From: Phycisphaerae bacterium | GTDB lineage: Bacteria > Planctomycetota > Phycisphaerae > SM23-33 | NCBI GenBank assembly: GCA_030745875.1 | Contig: JASLNT010000031.1 | Coordinates: forward strand, 28,832 to 92,831 | Direction: 5' to 3' | DNA: 64,000 bases | In this document: positions 8,751 through 17,307 of the stretch, piece by piece | Position numbering within the stretch: position 1 is the first letter of the stretch | How the letters are laid out: every line of letters starts with the position of its first letter | Notes under the pieces: generated by a model | Database searches by the model: none | Told to the model about the DNA's origin: nothing | Seen by the model: only the letters and a program-made list of their open reading frames with translations | Translations under genes and position numbers: made by a program

Positions 8751-11321
8751 ATGCGGGACAGGATCGTGAGATTGTCCGTTGTGTGCGCTTGTGCAGCGCT
8801 GCTCTCGGGCCAATATCGGGCCCCCGCCGCCCAGCCGGCGCATTCGCCCGCCCCGCGGCGATATGTCGTCGAACATTGGGGCGAGGAATTCGCCGCAATC
8901 GAGAAAGAAATCAACGCCAAACGCAAAGTCTACGATCGCGGGCAAGACCCCCACGGGAACCAGCGCATTCTGGACAAGCGATCGGGAATTCTCCCAGCCG
9001 ACCGCACGCCGTTCGACGTCGAATATCGTCGGACCCGCGCCCTGCTGGACTGGCTGGAGAAAACTCCGAACGCCCCCCGCCGACTCAAACACACGCGGAG
9101 CAAACTGCTTCAGTTAGGCAAGAGGATCAGAGACCGCATTGCGGCGTCCGGCGCGCCCGCGCGCGACCAGGCGAAGCGGGACCACCTCCAAGCCGCAGCG
9201 CTGCGTCGCGAGGCGGCGATGTGCAATCCTCTGCTCGATTTCGACACGCTGTTGTTCGTCGGGCGCGGGAACTATTACGGCGACGATCCGACCGGGCAGC
9301 ACCAGCAAAGCGGTCCGCTGGCGTTCTGCAACCGCGTCGGCGGCGGGCTGTACATGGTGCGAAACTTCAAGACGCACGCCAAAATAGCCGACGTGCTGGC
9401 CGGTTCGGTGGTCAAAAAGGGAGCCTATCGCGGCTGGAAACTGTCGGGAAAGGGATCGTTCTATTCTCCCGAGTTGTCCTATGACGGGAAGACCATCCTG
9501 TTTTCCTGGAGCGAAAACCGGATCGCCCGCCCGCGTGCCGGATGGGGAATGGGCAAGGTCGGCCCGATCCACCGCTGGCCGCGGGAGAACGTATGGCACG
9601 TCTTCAAGGTTAATGTGGACGGTACGGGCTTGACGCAACTTACCGAAGGCCCGTGGAACGATTTCGACCCCTGTTTCCTGCCGTCCGGCCGGATCGTTTT
9701 CGTCTCCGAGCGGCGCGGAGGGTATATCCGCTGCTTCCGCCAAACGCTCTACATGGAGCCCACCGCGTACGTGATGTTCTCGATGAACGACGACGGGAGC
9801 GATGTAACGCCCCTGAGCTACTTCGAGGCCAACGAATGGGCGCCCAGCGTAGACAACCATGGTATGCTGGTCTATTCCCGCTGGGATTACATCGATCGCG
9901 AAAACGGTCTGGGATCCAAGTTCTGGACATGCTATCCCGACGGGAGCAACCCGCGTGCGCCACACGGGAACTACCCGCATCCCTACAGCGTCCAGAGCGA
10001 ATACGACGGACCGAAGAAGGGCTCCAGACCCCTGGGCCCGTGCAGCGAAATGCACTTCCGCGCCATTCCCAACTCGCCTCGCTTCATCTTCACCGGCGTC
10101 CCGCACCACGGAGCCGCCTTCGGACCGCTGGCGCTGTTGGACCCGCGGATTCCCGATCTGGGGACCATGAACCAGGTGACGCGGATAACGGCCGACCAGC
10201 GATTCCCCGAAAGCCAGACCCGCGAGGGAATCGAAACCGACGACCGGATTCTCAAGTACGGAACTCCCTGGCCGTTGAGCGAGGATTTCTACATCTGCAA
10301 CTACCGACAGGATTTGATCCTGCTGGACCGCTTCGGAACCAGGACGATGATTTGCAGATACGCCCAGTGCCCCAACATCGGCGAGACTATGCGGCTTGTC
10401 GAACCGATACCCGTGAAACCGCGCAACAAGCCCCAGGTGCATCCGGTTCTGGTCAATGAGGGCGAGCTGCGGTCGGTGCGGCACGAACCGGCGGTGATCG
10501 GTGTGATGGACGTTCGCGTTTCGGACCTCCCGTTCCCGAAAGACAGGCCGCCCAAATGGATGCGGATCGTCCAACTCTTCCCCAAAACCACGCCCCACCG
10601 CGATGCGCCGAATATGGGCTACGGACATGAAGTTATCGCCAGAATGTCGCTGGGCGTCGTACCTGTCGAGGAAGACGGCAGCGTGTACTGCAAGGCTCCG
10701 GTGGGCAAGCAACTGCTGTTCCAGCTATTGGACGGGAACATGCAGGCCGTCCAGTCGATGCGCTCGGTGACGTATGTCCACCGGGGCGAGAAGCTCACCT
10801 GTGTTGGCTGTCACGAAGACAAGTGGCGCGCGCCGTCGATGGCCAGATCGCCCAAGGCCTTTCGGCGCCGAGCCTCGGAGTTGGTCAAGGAGCCCGGATC
10901 GCAAGTTCCGCTGACCTACTATCGAACGGTCAAACCGATATTCGACAAGACCTGCCTGCCCTGCCATCGGAAGAAAGGCAAGGGGCCCGGGAAGATGGAC
11001 TACGGTTCGCTGAAGAAATATGCGTTCTATTTCACCGGGGCCCACATGAACAACTATTCCAACCTCCGCCTTACGGGCATGGGCTCAAGGTCCATCCCGG
11101 GACTCATGGGAGCTCACTATTCGAAGATGGGCAAGGCCTTGCTAAAGCGCCATCGCGGACGAAGAATCACCGAAGAGCAGTACCGTCGAGTCTGCCTCTG
11201 GCTCGACCTCAACTCCCCGCGCCTGGGCGCTTACAAGGACGCGGCCAAACAAGAGGCTGGCGAACTCGTCTGGCCAGCTCTGGATATCGATCCAAACAAC
11301 GTCACCGGAGTAGAACGATAA
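8751..11321 (+). CDS. HzsA-like exported dihaem cytochrome c/beta-propeller protein 1
   Basis: An 856-residue protein with an N-terminal signal peptide and a GGAG ribosome-binding site. After a helical N-terminal third comes a block beginning around Asn-Pro-Leu-Leu-Asp-Phe, then propeller blades of the PD40/WD40-like type (for example Pro-Ser-Gly-Arg-Ile-Val-Phe-Val-Ser-Glu). Two c-type haem motifs follow: CVGCH at 684-688 and CLPCH at 735-739. This order matches the alpha subunit of hydrazine synthase and the many related planctomycete proteins. The tyrosine that I recall as the unusual haem ligand four residues after the first CxxCH histidine in true HzsA is a tryptophan here, and no HzsB/HzsC is present, so hydrazine synthesis is unlikely. 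Role: probably periplasmic redox enzyme of unknown substrate. Two paralogues are at 29845 and 57648. Confidence 0.75.
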   Translation: MRDRIVRLSVVCACAALLSGQYRAPAAQPAHSPAPRRYVVEHWGEEFAAIEKEINAKRKVYDRGQDPHGNQRILDKRSGILPADRTPFDVEYRRTRALLDWLEKTPNAPRRLKHTRSKLLQLGKRIRDRIAASGAPARDQAKRDHLQAAALRREAAMCNPLLDFDTLLFVGRGNYYGDDPTGQHQQSGPLAFCNRVGGGLYMVRNFKTHAKIADVLAGSVVKKGAYRGWKLSGKGSFYSPELSYDGKTILFSWSENRIARPRAGWGMGKVGPIHRWPRENVWHVFKVNVDGTGLTQLTEGPWNDFDPCFLPSGRIVFVSERRGGYIRCFRQTLYMEPTAYVMFSMNDDGSDVTPLSYFEANEWAPSVDNHGMLVYSRWDYIDRENGLGSKFWTCYPDGSNPRAPHGNYPHPYSVQSEYDGPKKGSRPLGPCSEMHFRAIPNSPRFIFTGVPHHGAAFGPLALLDPRIPDLGTMNQVTRITADQRFPESQTREGIETDDRILKYGTPWPLSEDFYICNYRQDLILLDRFGTRTMICRYAQCPNIGETMRLVEPIPVKPRNKPQVHPVLVNEGELRSVRHEPAVIGVMDVRVSDLPFPKDRPPKWMRIVQLFPKTTPHRDAPNMGYGHEVIARMSLGVVPVEEDGSVYCKAPVGKQLLFQLLDGNMQAVQSMRSVTYVHRGEKLTCVGCHEDKWRAPSMARSPKAFRRRASELVKEPGSQVPLTYYRTVKPIFDKTCLPCHRKKGKGPGKMDYGSLKKYAFYFTGAHMNNYSNLRLTGMGSRSIPGLMGAHYSKMGKALLKRHRGRRITEEQYRRVCLWLDLNSPRLGAYKDAAKQEAGELVWPALDIDPNNVTGVER

Positions 11322-11490
11322 CCGCCCTGAAACCACGCCCCGAACACCCCGAAAAACCCCCCGCCCATCCCCACAGAAACAGACCAACCCACAACCGCCT
11401 TAGAACTAATCCCCTACGACTGTGCAAGACTTGGGGTGGCGGAGTTTCCGGTTGTAGAATGAATGACCTGGATATGGAATACCACACAGC

Positions 11491-11543
11491 TTGCCCTGTC
11501 GTAGATCCTGAGCGTAGTCGAAAGGAGCCTGTCGAAGGGGAGG
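11491..11543. repeat. Dispersed CCTGAGC-GTCGAAGG type repeat
   Basis: The stretch contains ATCCTGAGCGTAGTCGAAAGGA (11505-11526) followed at once by a shortened second copy, GCCTGTCGAAGGGG (11527-11540). The motif is a short dispersed repeat often seen in intergenic regions of planctomycete and other environmental genomes; that statement is from memory. It lies at the left edge of the accessory island, where such repeats commonly accumulate. Confidence 0.45.
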
Positions 11544-11753
11544 AGTGAAGGCATAGACAAAACGCGAGATATCCAATGCGATCTGCGATGAGACGCGCCG
11601 TGGAATTAGATGAGCTAGATCTTGCTATCTGATATCTTGACAGTTGCTGTAGTTTACCTCGGCGTAATCTGCAAAACGAAGCCTGGATCCCAATTTCCAG
11701 GAGGCGGCCGCCTGATTTTGCCGATGTGAACAGGGGTGAAGCAAGAGTTTCGA

Positions 11754-11782
11754 TTGGACTGAGACGCCGAAGAACCTAGAAT
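11754..11782 (+). promoter_or_regulatory. Sigma-70-like promoter giving a leaderless mRNA
   Basis: TTGGAC (11754-11759), a 17-bp spacer and TAGAAT (11777-11782) match the sigma-70 consensus well. The ATG of the next gene is only 7 bp after the -10 element, so transcription would begin at or beside the start codon. No Shine-Dalgarno sequence exists in the gap, which agrees with a leaderless transcript. Confidence 0.6.
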
Positions 11783-11788
11783 ACAAAC

Positions 11789-12925
11789 ATGGTTCGTGTG
11801 CCCGTACAGACAGAGTTGTTTCGCTGGGCCTTGGAGCGATCGGGGCGTACGGAGGAATCTGCGCGCAGCAAGTTCCCGAAGTTTTCCGAATGGCTTGATG
11901 GGACAAGGCCGGCGACTGTCCGGCAGCTGGAGACATTTGCCAACTGGACGCGAACGCCCTTTGGCTTCCTCATGCTTGACTCGCCCCCCGAGGATCGTCT
12001 GCCCATCCCGGACTTCCGCACCACTTCGGGTAGAACACTTCGGCCCAGCCCAGATCTGTTGGAAACCGTCCAGGCCATGCAACGCCGTCAGGAATGGATG
12101 CAGGAGTTCCTGATCGAAGAGGGACAAGAACCTCTGGCGTTTGTCGGCGAGGCAAACATGAAGGACTCGCCAAAAAAAATAGCAGAGTCCATGCGAAGTG
12201 CGTTGGGTTTATCCAAAGAGTGGGCCAAGCAGGAAAAGAGATGGAGCGATGCGCTGCGATCGTTGCGACAAGCCATTGAGGCTGCAGAAATAATGGTCGT
12301 CATCAACGGGGTGGTAGCCAACAATACGCATCGCCGCCTGGATGTGAATGAATTCCGTGGGTTTGCCCTGGTAGCGCCCATCGCACCCCTGATCTTCGTC
12401 AACGGTCAGGACGCAAAGTGCGCCCAGATGTTCACGCTTGCTCACGAACTCGCTCATCTTTGGATCGGAGCCGAAGGGGTATCTAATCTCGATCGTTTGC
12501 AACCGGTCGGGGCGGCCGTCGAAACGTTCTGCAATCGAGTCGCCGCAGAATTCCTCGTCCCAATCCGGGAATTTGAAACTGAATGGCAAATTGTCGCCAT
12601 GGACCAAGACCGATTCGACCGTCTTGCTCGGACGTTTAAAGTAAGTGCTCTCGTGGCGGCCCGGAGGGCATTGGACCTGCGGTACATAGACAGAGAAGAA
12701 TTCTTCGCCTTCTACGATCACCAGATACAGACAAGTGTGGAACTCCGCAAACGGTCCACAGGCGGAGATTTCTGGAAGACGCAAGGGGTGCGTATAGGAG
12801 ACATGTTCGGCAGTGCGGTCGCCCAAGCCGTCTGGGCGGGTCGACTACTGTATCGTGACGCCTACAAACTCACCGGCCTTCACGGAAAGACATTTGACAA
12901 CTACATCGCAGGACTCGGGTTATAG
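11789..12925 (+). CDS. ImmA/IrrE-family metallopeptidase-type antitoxin/regulator
   Basis: A 378-residue protein. The N-terminal 65 residues resemble a degenerate Xre-like helix-turn-helix region. The central part carries the HExxH zinc motif (His219-Glu-Leu-Ala-His223) typical of the ImmA/IrrE (COG2856) family, and a long helical C-terminal region follows. In this family, the Xre-COG2856 protein is the antitoxin partner of a PIN-like DUF4411 toxin, and exactly such a gene begins 8 bp downstream. The ATG lies directly after a -10 element, so the mRNA is probably leaderless. The role as antitoxin is inferred from family and pairing; the protease motif looks intact. Confidence 0.85.
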   Translation: MVRVPVQTELFRWALERSGRTEESARSKFPKFSEWLDGTRPATVRQLETFANWTRTPFGFLMLDSPPEDRLPIPDFRTTSGRTLRPSPDLLETVQAMQRRQEWMQEFLIEEGQEPLAFVGEANMKDSPKKIAESMRSALGLSKEWAKQEKRWSDALRSLRQAIEAAEIMVVINGVVANNTHRRLDVNEFRGFALVAPIAPLIFVNGQDAKCAQMFTLAHELAHLWIGAEGVSNLDRLQPVGAAVETFCNRVAAEFLVPIREFETEWQIVAMDQDRFDRLARTFKVSALVAARRALDLRYIDREEFFAFYDHQIQTSVELRKRSTGGDFWKTQGVRIGDMFGSAVAQAVWAGRLLYRDAYKLTGLHGKTFDNYIAGLGL

Positions 12926-12933
12926 GAGCTATA

Positions 12934-13452
12934 GTGGGGAGCAATTTGCAGTATATACTGGACGCAAACGTATTCATCGAAGCATACAAGCGATACTATG
13001 CGTTTGATCTGTGCCCCGGGTTCTGGCGGAGCATCGAACACTACGGCGCCCAATGCACACTGGCCAGTATCGATAGGGTTCGCGATGAACTGCAAGAGGG
13101 GGAAGCTCTGGAGCAATGGAAGTCACAAACCCCCGAGCCGCTATTCCTCCCCACCGACACCGAGGAAATCGTAACGGCCTATGGTGAGATCATCCAATGG
13201 GCGCAGAAGCAAACTCGCTTCAACGATGGCGCCAAAACCTCATTCGCCCAAGGCGTGGACGCCTGGTTGATTGCCTGCGCAAAAGCAAACGGCCTGACGA
13301 TGGTCACCCACGAACAACCCGCCCCAAAGTCGAAGAAAGACGTCAAGATTCCCGACGTGTGCAAGGCTTTTGGTATCGCGTGTAAGAACACTTTCGACAT
13401 GCTTCGAAACCTTCATGTCTCCTACCACTGGGACCCGCCGACAAGCCCTTGA
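12934..13452 (+). CDS. DUF4411 PIN-like toxin
   Basis: A 172-residue protein starting at GTG 12934, preceded by an AGGAG site near the end of the ImmA gene; the genes are 8 bp apart, so they form an operon. The N-terminal Ile-Leu-Asp-Ala-Asn-Val-Phe motif gives the first PIN-domain acidic residue, further acidic residues lie in the middle (Asp-Arg-Val-Arg-Asp-Glu), and a Gly-Val-Asp-Ala-Trp-Leu-Ile motif gives the third. PIN toxins are Mg-dependent RNases. DUF4411 proteins are known partners of Xre-COG2856 antitoxins. Toxicity here is inferred from the family. Confidence 0.85.
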   Translation: MGSNLQYILDANVFIEAYKRYYAFDLCPGFWRSIEHYGAQCTLASIDRVRDELQEGEALEQWKSQTPEPLFLPTDTEEIVTAYGEIIQWAQKQTRFNDGAKTSFAQGVDAWLIACAKANGLTMVTHEQPAPKSKKDVKIPDVCKAFGIACKNTFDMLRNLHVSYHWDPPTSP

Positions 13453-13457
13453 ACGTC

Positions 13458-13695
13458 ATGGCGCACAGCAAGATTGAATGGCTGATATTGATTTATTGTC
13501 GGCGGCGAATCGGGTCCCGGCGCCCGGAAAATACATGAGAAATGGGTGTTGGACATCAAGGGGCAATGCGAACTGCAAGGCATTCCGTTCTTCTTCAAAC
13601 AATGGGGCGGGGTGAACAAGAAGAAAGCGGGCAGACTCCTGCAGGGCCGGACGTGGGACCAAATGCCCGCTCACGTGCAAGCCGTACATGCTTAA
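13458..13695 (+). pseudogene. Internally deleted DUF5131 (phage Gp37/Gp68) gene
   Basis: The ATG at 13458 begins Met-Ala-His-Ser-Lys-Ile-Glu-Trp, which is the usual first stretch of DUF5131 proteins. Directly afterwards, in another frame, 13492-13695 encodes a 67-residue C-terminal part: Ile-Val-Gly-Gly-Glu-Ser-Gly-Pro-Gly-Ala-Arg, then Pro-Phe-Phe-Phe-Lys-Gln-Trp-Gly-Gly, then Gly-Arg-Thr-Trp-Asp, ending in TAA. These are the family's C-terminal motifs. Roughly the middle two thirds of a normal gene (about 250 residues) are missing and the junction changes frame, so this is a deletion remnant. It starts 6 bp after the DUF4411 stop and marks a decayed accessory island. Confidence 0.75.
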
Positions 13696-13771
13696 CGGCT
13701 GGCAATTGGCGACGACTAACGACGGGGAGTTGGACGCGGGGAACTGTCTTCGATTCGCGATCCCAGCAGAT

Positions 13772-14242
13772 CTATTGATTTGTCGTCAGCAACGTCTTTA
13801 GCTGGTCTGCGAAGTCTTGGCCTTTGTCTACTTTGACGGACTCCAACTCGAGAATCTTGTCTTGCTGCAATTCCAGCTTCAGTTTGTCGCCGAGCGCTCC
13901 GGGTTCAAAGGTTATCTGGTTTATCTCACTCAAAAGTATCTGGCCGAGGATCTTCTTCGGTCTGCCCGAAAACGCCGAACGCGACCAGACGATAATTCGC
14001 TGATTGCTCAATCCGAGCGCCATTTGCTGAGAAAAGGGAATACCGCTGTCTTCGGCCTGCTGGCGGCCTTCATTCATGATTTTCGATCCGAGTGCGAGCC
14101 CGGTGAATCCGGCGGCGCCGGCTGAGAGGCCAATTCCAAGCGCTGTTCCTTTCAAGTTAACGCGCAGTCCTGCGAGCAGCTCTTCTTCGGGCTGAAGATG
14201 TCCGGCTGATAATTTGATCAATGTCCTGGTTATCTTTTTCAT
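13772..14242 (-). CDS. Small PH-like (bacterial PH domain) protein
   Basis: A 156-residue protein. The start at ATG 14242 is chosen because a GAGGAAG ribosome-binding site precedes it; a TTG four codons upstream is possible. After a basic N-terminus there is a Gly/Ala-rich hydrophobic segment (about residues 28-52). The C-terminal 80 residues run Ser-Asn-Gln-Arg-Ile-Ile-Val-Trp-Ser followed by alternating strands and a final helix, a pattern resembling bacterial PH/GRAM-like domains. No enzyme motif is visible. It could be a membrane-associated adaptor; function unknown. It is the boundary gene right of the toxin-antitoxin island. Confidence 0.6.
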   Translation of the reverse strand: MKKITRTLIKLSAGHLQPEEELLAGLRVNLKGTALGIGLSAGAAGFTGLALGSKIMNEGRQQAEDSGIPFSQQMALGLSNQRIIVWSRSAFSGRPKKILGQILLSEINQITFEPGALGDKLKLELQQDKILELESVKVDKGQDFADQLKTLLTTNQ

Positions 14243-14308
14243 GTTCTTCCTCAATCCCGACTGGTCGTCGGATTCCGGGCGACAGGGAGATAAGCGATCC
14301 GCCTGGAC

Positions 14309-17083
14309 TTACAAGCGCCCCAGGGCCTGCAGTACGGCTCGGCGGAGTGTTGAGAGTTTGTCATCTGTCATACCGCTGAAAGTTGCAATCGACGCCTCGG
14401 CGCCGGGGTCCATTCCGAGTTCGGAGCCCTTCAGCCCGGTCGCAGCCGCCACGAACGCCCGCAACTGGAGGTCGTTGAACTTGCGCTTCTCTTTCAGTAT
14501 ACGCAGCAGTTCGGCGTCCTGCAGGCCCTGGCGCCAGGCTTTCATTCTTATCGACGCCAGAGGTTCGTTCAGGCCGAACTTCCACCCGGGGTACATCAGC
14601 GCGGTCGCGTCGGCTTTCAGCAGGTCGCCGTCGGAGCCAATAGTCTGCCAGGGCACCGTGCCCGTCGCGCCCCAGCAGAGGCTCCGCACCGGCCAGACCG
14701 CCCAGCCGACGTTGTCGGATTCGAACGAACCGGGCATGCGGTAGTTCCAGTATGTCTCGCCGAATACTCGCTTGCGTCGGGCTATCAGACGACGCTGCGA
14801 GTAGAGCTGGTTGGCGCAGACGTTCAGGTCCACCACCCCGTCAAGCCAATCCCGCTGATGTGTCGGGCGGGAGATGTCCAGGCGGAACTGCAGCGGTGTG
14901 GGCGAGTCGAGTTTGGCGGCTTGGGCGGTGATTCGTCCGAAATAGCGCAGTGCGAGGAAATCGTCAGCCGCCATCGGCTCGTCCAGCAGCCAGAGGCTCA
15001 CTCCGCGCCCATTGTTGCGACGGAAGTAGTACTTGTTGTTCAAGTAGACCTGGTACTGCGTTTTGGTCCAGCCCTTGTCGGCCAGATGCTTCCTGAAATC
15101 CGTCAACACGTTTATCCACGCCGCGGACACGCCGGGGAGCACGCAGTTTTCGATGGGCGGGAGGTCGGCGGTCCATTCGAGCATCTTCTGGTAGTCGCGC
15201 GGGGGAGGGAAGGGTCGGAAGTTCTTCCCCAGCGGGCTGGGCCAGTTCTCGTGCAGCGGGAGATAAATGTTCCGCAGTCCGCGACCGGCGCCGGGACCGA
15301 CGTACCCCTTCTTGAGCGCAAACGCCGACCCGTCCAACAGCGGACCGAACCGCTCGTCCCAATCGCTCCAATCGGTCACCTTGCATTTGGCCCCGGCGCC
15401 GCTGAGCTTCGGAGCCCCGCGCCAGGCGATGGAGCCATCCTGCGAATACGGAAGCACCGCCAGCGTCATTCGGTGAGCGTGGGCGAGGCGGTAGTACTTT
15501 CGCTCGGCGGCGATGAACGCCTTGGCGTCGGAATTTCTTGCGCCCAGCGCGCGGGCGGGCGACGAATAGGTGTTCATGTCGGCGGCGATGTGGAACGAAT
15601 CGCTCAATGCGGCGCCGGCCAGCTCGATCTTCAGCGGCAAGACAGCAACCCGCCTGCCGCCGCAACTAACCGTCAGATCGCTCACATACTCCCCCCAACC
15701 CACAGCAGCGGGCGCCCAGATGTCGACAAAAATCGTCTGGCACTTCTGGCCCGTAATCTTGTTTTGCGCCCACGGGATCGAAAACTTTTCATCCTTACGC
15801 AATGGGACAAGAACTTCGCCAAAGTTCTTACCGTCTTTCGGCACGGACCACACGCGATAGATCTTCACATGCCTCAGCGGAGGCACGACCAACTCGAGCT
15901 GTCCGGTATGCTCCAGGGGTGAGATCTTGACGGAGATGTCAGCGGCCGCCCCCTTGGGCGGGCATATCGCCACCTGAAAACCGACCCACGCTCCCCGAGG
16001 CGTGTGCGGAACGTCAATCGCGCCCGCCGCCGGCGGATCCGTTATCGGCGCCCGGGCGGCGGCCGACAACGGAACCAACCGCCAACCGGCGTTTTTAACG
16101 CTCCTGATCTTCTCAACCGCCGGCAACTTAATCGCTTTCGGCGCCGCCAGCGCCTCCGAGGCGGTAGCCGACAACGAACCGCCCATACCGGTCCCGCCGC
16201 CCTGCTTCAACAGCGAGATAACGTTCACGTGATACTTCCGGCCGGGCTTTAACCCGGCGAATACCACCTCCCGACCATGAAACGCCGTCTTCTCAGCAAT
16301 CGCCTTACCGCCCGCCTTTTCGGACAGGACGATCTTGTTGGCGAACATCCCCGACGGCATGCCGGCGAGCACGGAGATCGCCCCGCTCTTGAAGTCGGCC
16401 CGGTGAGTACAGCTCGCCGCCCTAGCCAGCGGTCGCTGGGGGATTGGCTTGGGCAGCGGCGGGACGCATGCAACCGTCAGATACGGTTTGACCGCGCCCT
16501 GCTCGCGAGTAAACACATCATGATTCTCGCGCGTCTGCCCGGTCTCGCTGGACAGGATCAGCCCGTGCGAGAACCCCGCCGCTACGGCCTGGACGAGCTT
16601 CGGATCGATTCGAATCGCCATCCACCCATCCTTATCCGTCTGAACGCTCGCCGGGCGCCACATCATGTCGGGCGAATTGAAAGTGGCGTCGGTCACAGTC
16701 CCCCCTCCGGGCGTCCAGGCGGTTGTCGGATATTTGACGTGAGTGAAACAGCTCGATCCGTTCTGGGCCTTACCGCCGGCGGTCCCCTCGACCCAGGGGA
16801 TCGGAACAGTGCAAACCGCCGCCCGCCGAATCCGTCCATTGGCGAGTTTCAGATGCAAGGTGGCTTTCGTAATCCGCCACGATTTGACGGCCGACACATC
16901 GAAGTTGAAAAGATAATAATGCTGATCGGACTTGATCCGCACCCGCCCGCTGCCGCCGGTGTTAAGCGCGACTTCCCTGGGATGAGCGCATATCCCGACA
17001 TCGGCGGTAATCGCAAGCTTCCTGGAAGCCCCAAACGCAACCCCGCCAAAAATCAACAGAACGCAAATAGATGTTCGCCACAT
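14309..17083 (-). CDS. Exported DUF4091 glycoside hydrolase-like protein with N-terminal DNRLRE-like domain
   Basis: A 924-residue protein, starting at ATG 17083 after a GGGAGAAATGAC site; an upstream open extension lacks signals. A signal peptide (1-18) precedes a beta-rich DNRLRE-like domain (about 20-215) that ends in Arg-Glu-Asn-His-Asp-Val-Phe-Thr-Arg-Glu, then a fibronectin-like stretch. The C-terminal half carries DUF4091 features: a Trp-Leu-Leu-Asp-Glu-Pro motif, Tyr-Pro-Gly-Trp-Lys-Phe-Gly-Leu and Ser-Ile-Arg-Met-Lys-Ala-Trp-Arg-Gln-Gly-Leu-Gln-Asp-Ala-Glu-Leu. DUF4091 resembles GH123-type hydrolases that act on N-acetylhexosamine glycans. The Asp-Glu pair could be catalytic. It is transcribed divergently from the next gene. 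Confidence 0.75.
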   Translation of the reverse strand: MWRTSICVLLIFGGVAFGASRKLAITADVGICAHPREVALNTGGSGRVRIKSDQHYYLFNFDVSAVKSWRITKATLHLKLANGRIRRAAVCTVPIPWVEGTAGGKAQNGSSCFTHVKYPTTAWTPGGGTVTDATFNSPDMMWRPASVQTDKDGWMAIRIDPKLVQAVAAGFSHGLILSSETGQTRENHDVFTREQGAVKPYLTVACVPPLPKPIPQRPLARAASCTHRADFKSGAISVLAGMPSGMFANKIVLSEKAGGKAIAEKTAFHGREVVFAGLKPGRKYHVNVISLLKQGGGTGMGGSLSATASEALAAPKAIKLPAVEKIRSVKNAGWRLVPLSAAARAPITDPPAAGAIDVPHTPRGAWVGFQVAICPPKGAAADISVKISPLEHTGQLELVVPPLRHVKIYRVWSVPKDGKNFGEVLVPLRKDEKFSIPWAQNKITGQKCQTIFVDIWAPAAVGWGEYVSDLTVSCGGRRVAVLPLKIELAGAALSDSFHIAADMNTYSSPARALGARNSDAKAFIAAERKYYRLAHAHRMTLAVLPYSQDGSIAWRGAPKLSGAGAKCKVTDWSDWDERFGPLLDGSAFALKKGYVGPGAGRGLRNIYLPLHENWPSPLGKNFRPFPPPRDYQKMLEWTADLPPIENCVLPGVSAAWINVLTDFRKHLADKGWTKTQYQVYLNNKYYFRRNNGRGVSLWLLDEPMAADDFLALRYFGRITAQAAKLDSPTPLQFRLDISRPTHQRDWLDGVVDLNVCANQLYSQRRLIARRKRVFGETYWNYRMPGSFESDNVGWAVWPVRSLCWGATGTVPWQTIGSDGDLLKADATALMYPGWKFGLNEPLASIRMKAWRQGLQDAELLRILKEKRKFNDLQLRAFVAAATGLKGSELGMDPGAEASIATFSGMTDDKLSTLRRAVLQALGRL

Positions 17084-17120
17084 GTCATTTCTCCCACGGG
17101 TCAAGAGTCCAGTCAATGAG

Positions 17121-17155
17121 ATACCACACAGAACCGCAGAGGCACAGGGAAAAAC
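17121..17155. repeat. Dispersed CGCAGAGGCACAGGG-type repeat
   Basis: The sequence ATACCACACAGAACCGCAG followed by AGGCACAGGGAAAAAC is a copy of a short dispersed repeat that gives rise to spurious Glu-Pro-Gln-Arg-His-Arg-Glu peptides in many annotated genomes. It lies between two divergent genes. The first nine bases also occur at 11480, next to the other dispersed repeat. The family assignment is from memory. Confidence 0.4.
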
Positions 17156-17203
17156 GGGATCACCTGGGCGATTTGCCAAGAGGTAAATTCCTGAGGGCGG
17201 ATG

Positions 17204-17232
17204 TTGGCGATTGCGGTTGGGGGGGGTATAAT
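17204..17232 (+). promoter_or_regulatory. Sigma-70-like promoter of the YWTD-propeller gene
   Basis: TTGGCG (17204-17209), a 17-bp spacer ending in a G-run, and a consensus TATAAT (17227-17232). The ATG of the PEP-CTERM gene is 75 bp downstream and has its own CTGGAGG ribosome-binding site. Confidence 0.6.
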
Positions 17233-17307
17233 CGAATTCGGGCTCGGGCGGGGCTCGGGCCTTTCGGGACTTCTTTCGAACGTTTCTTACGATCTGGAGG
17301 CTCCGGT

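Larger units (their letters stand above)
11322..11788. other. Intergenic region with dispersed repeat and promoter of the TA module
   Basis: No gene was found in these 467 bp. A dispersed repeat lies at about 11491-11543 (listed separately). At its right end is a strong promoter-like sequence for the ImmA gene: TTGGAC 11754-11759, a 17-bp spacer, TAGAAT 11777-11782. It is less GC-rich than the flanking genes, which fits recent acquisition of the island. Confidence 0.4.

Noticed and set aside
9114..10712. Long minus-strand open frame opposite HzsA-like gene 1
   Set aside because: The plus strand holds haem motifs and propeller repeats; the antisense frame arises from GC-rich third positions.
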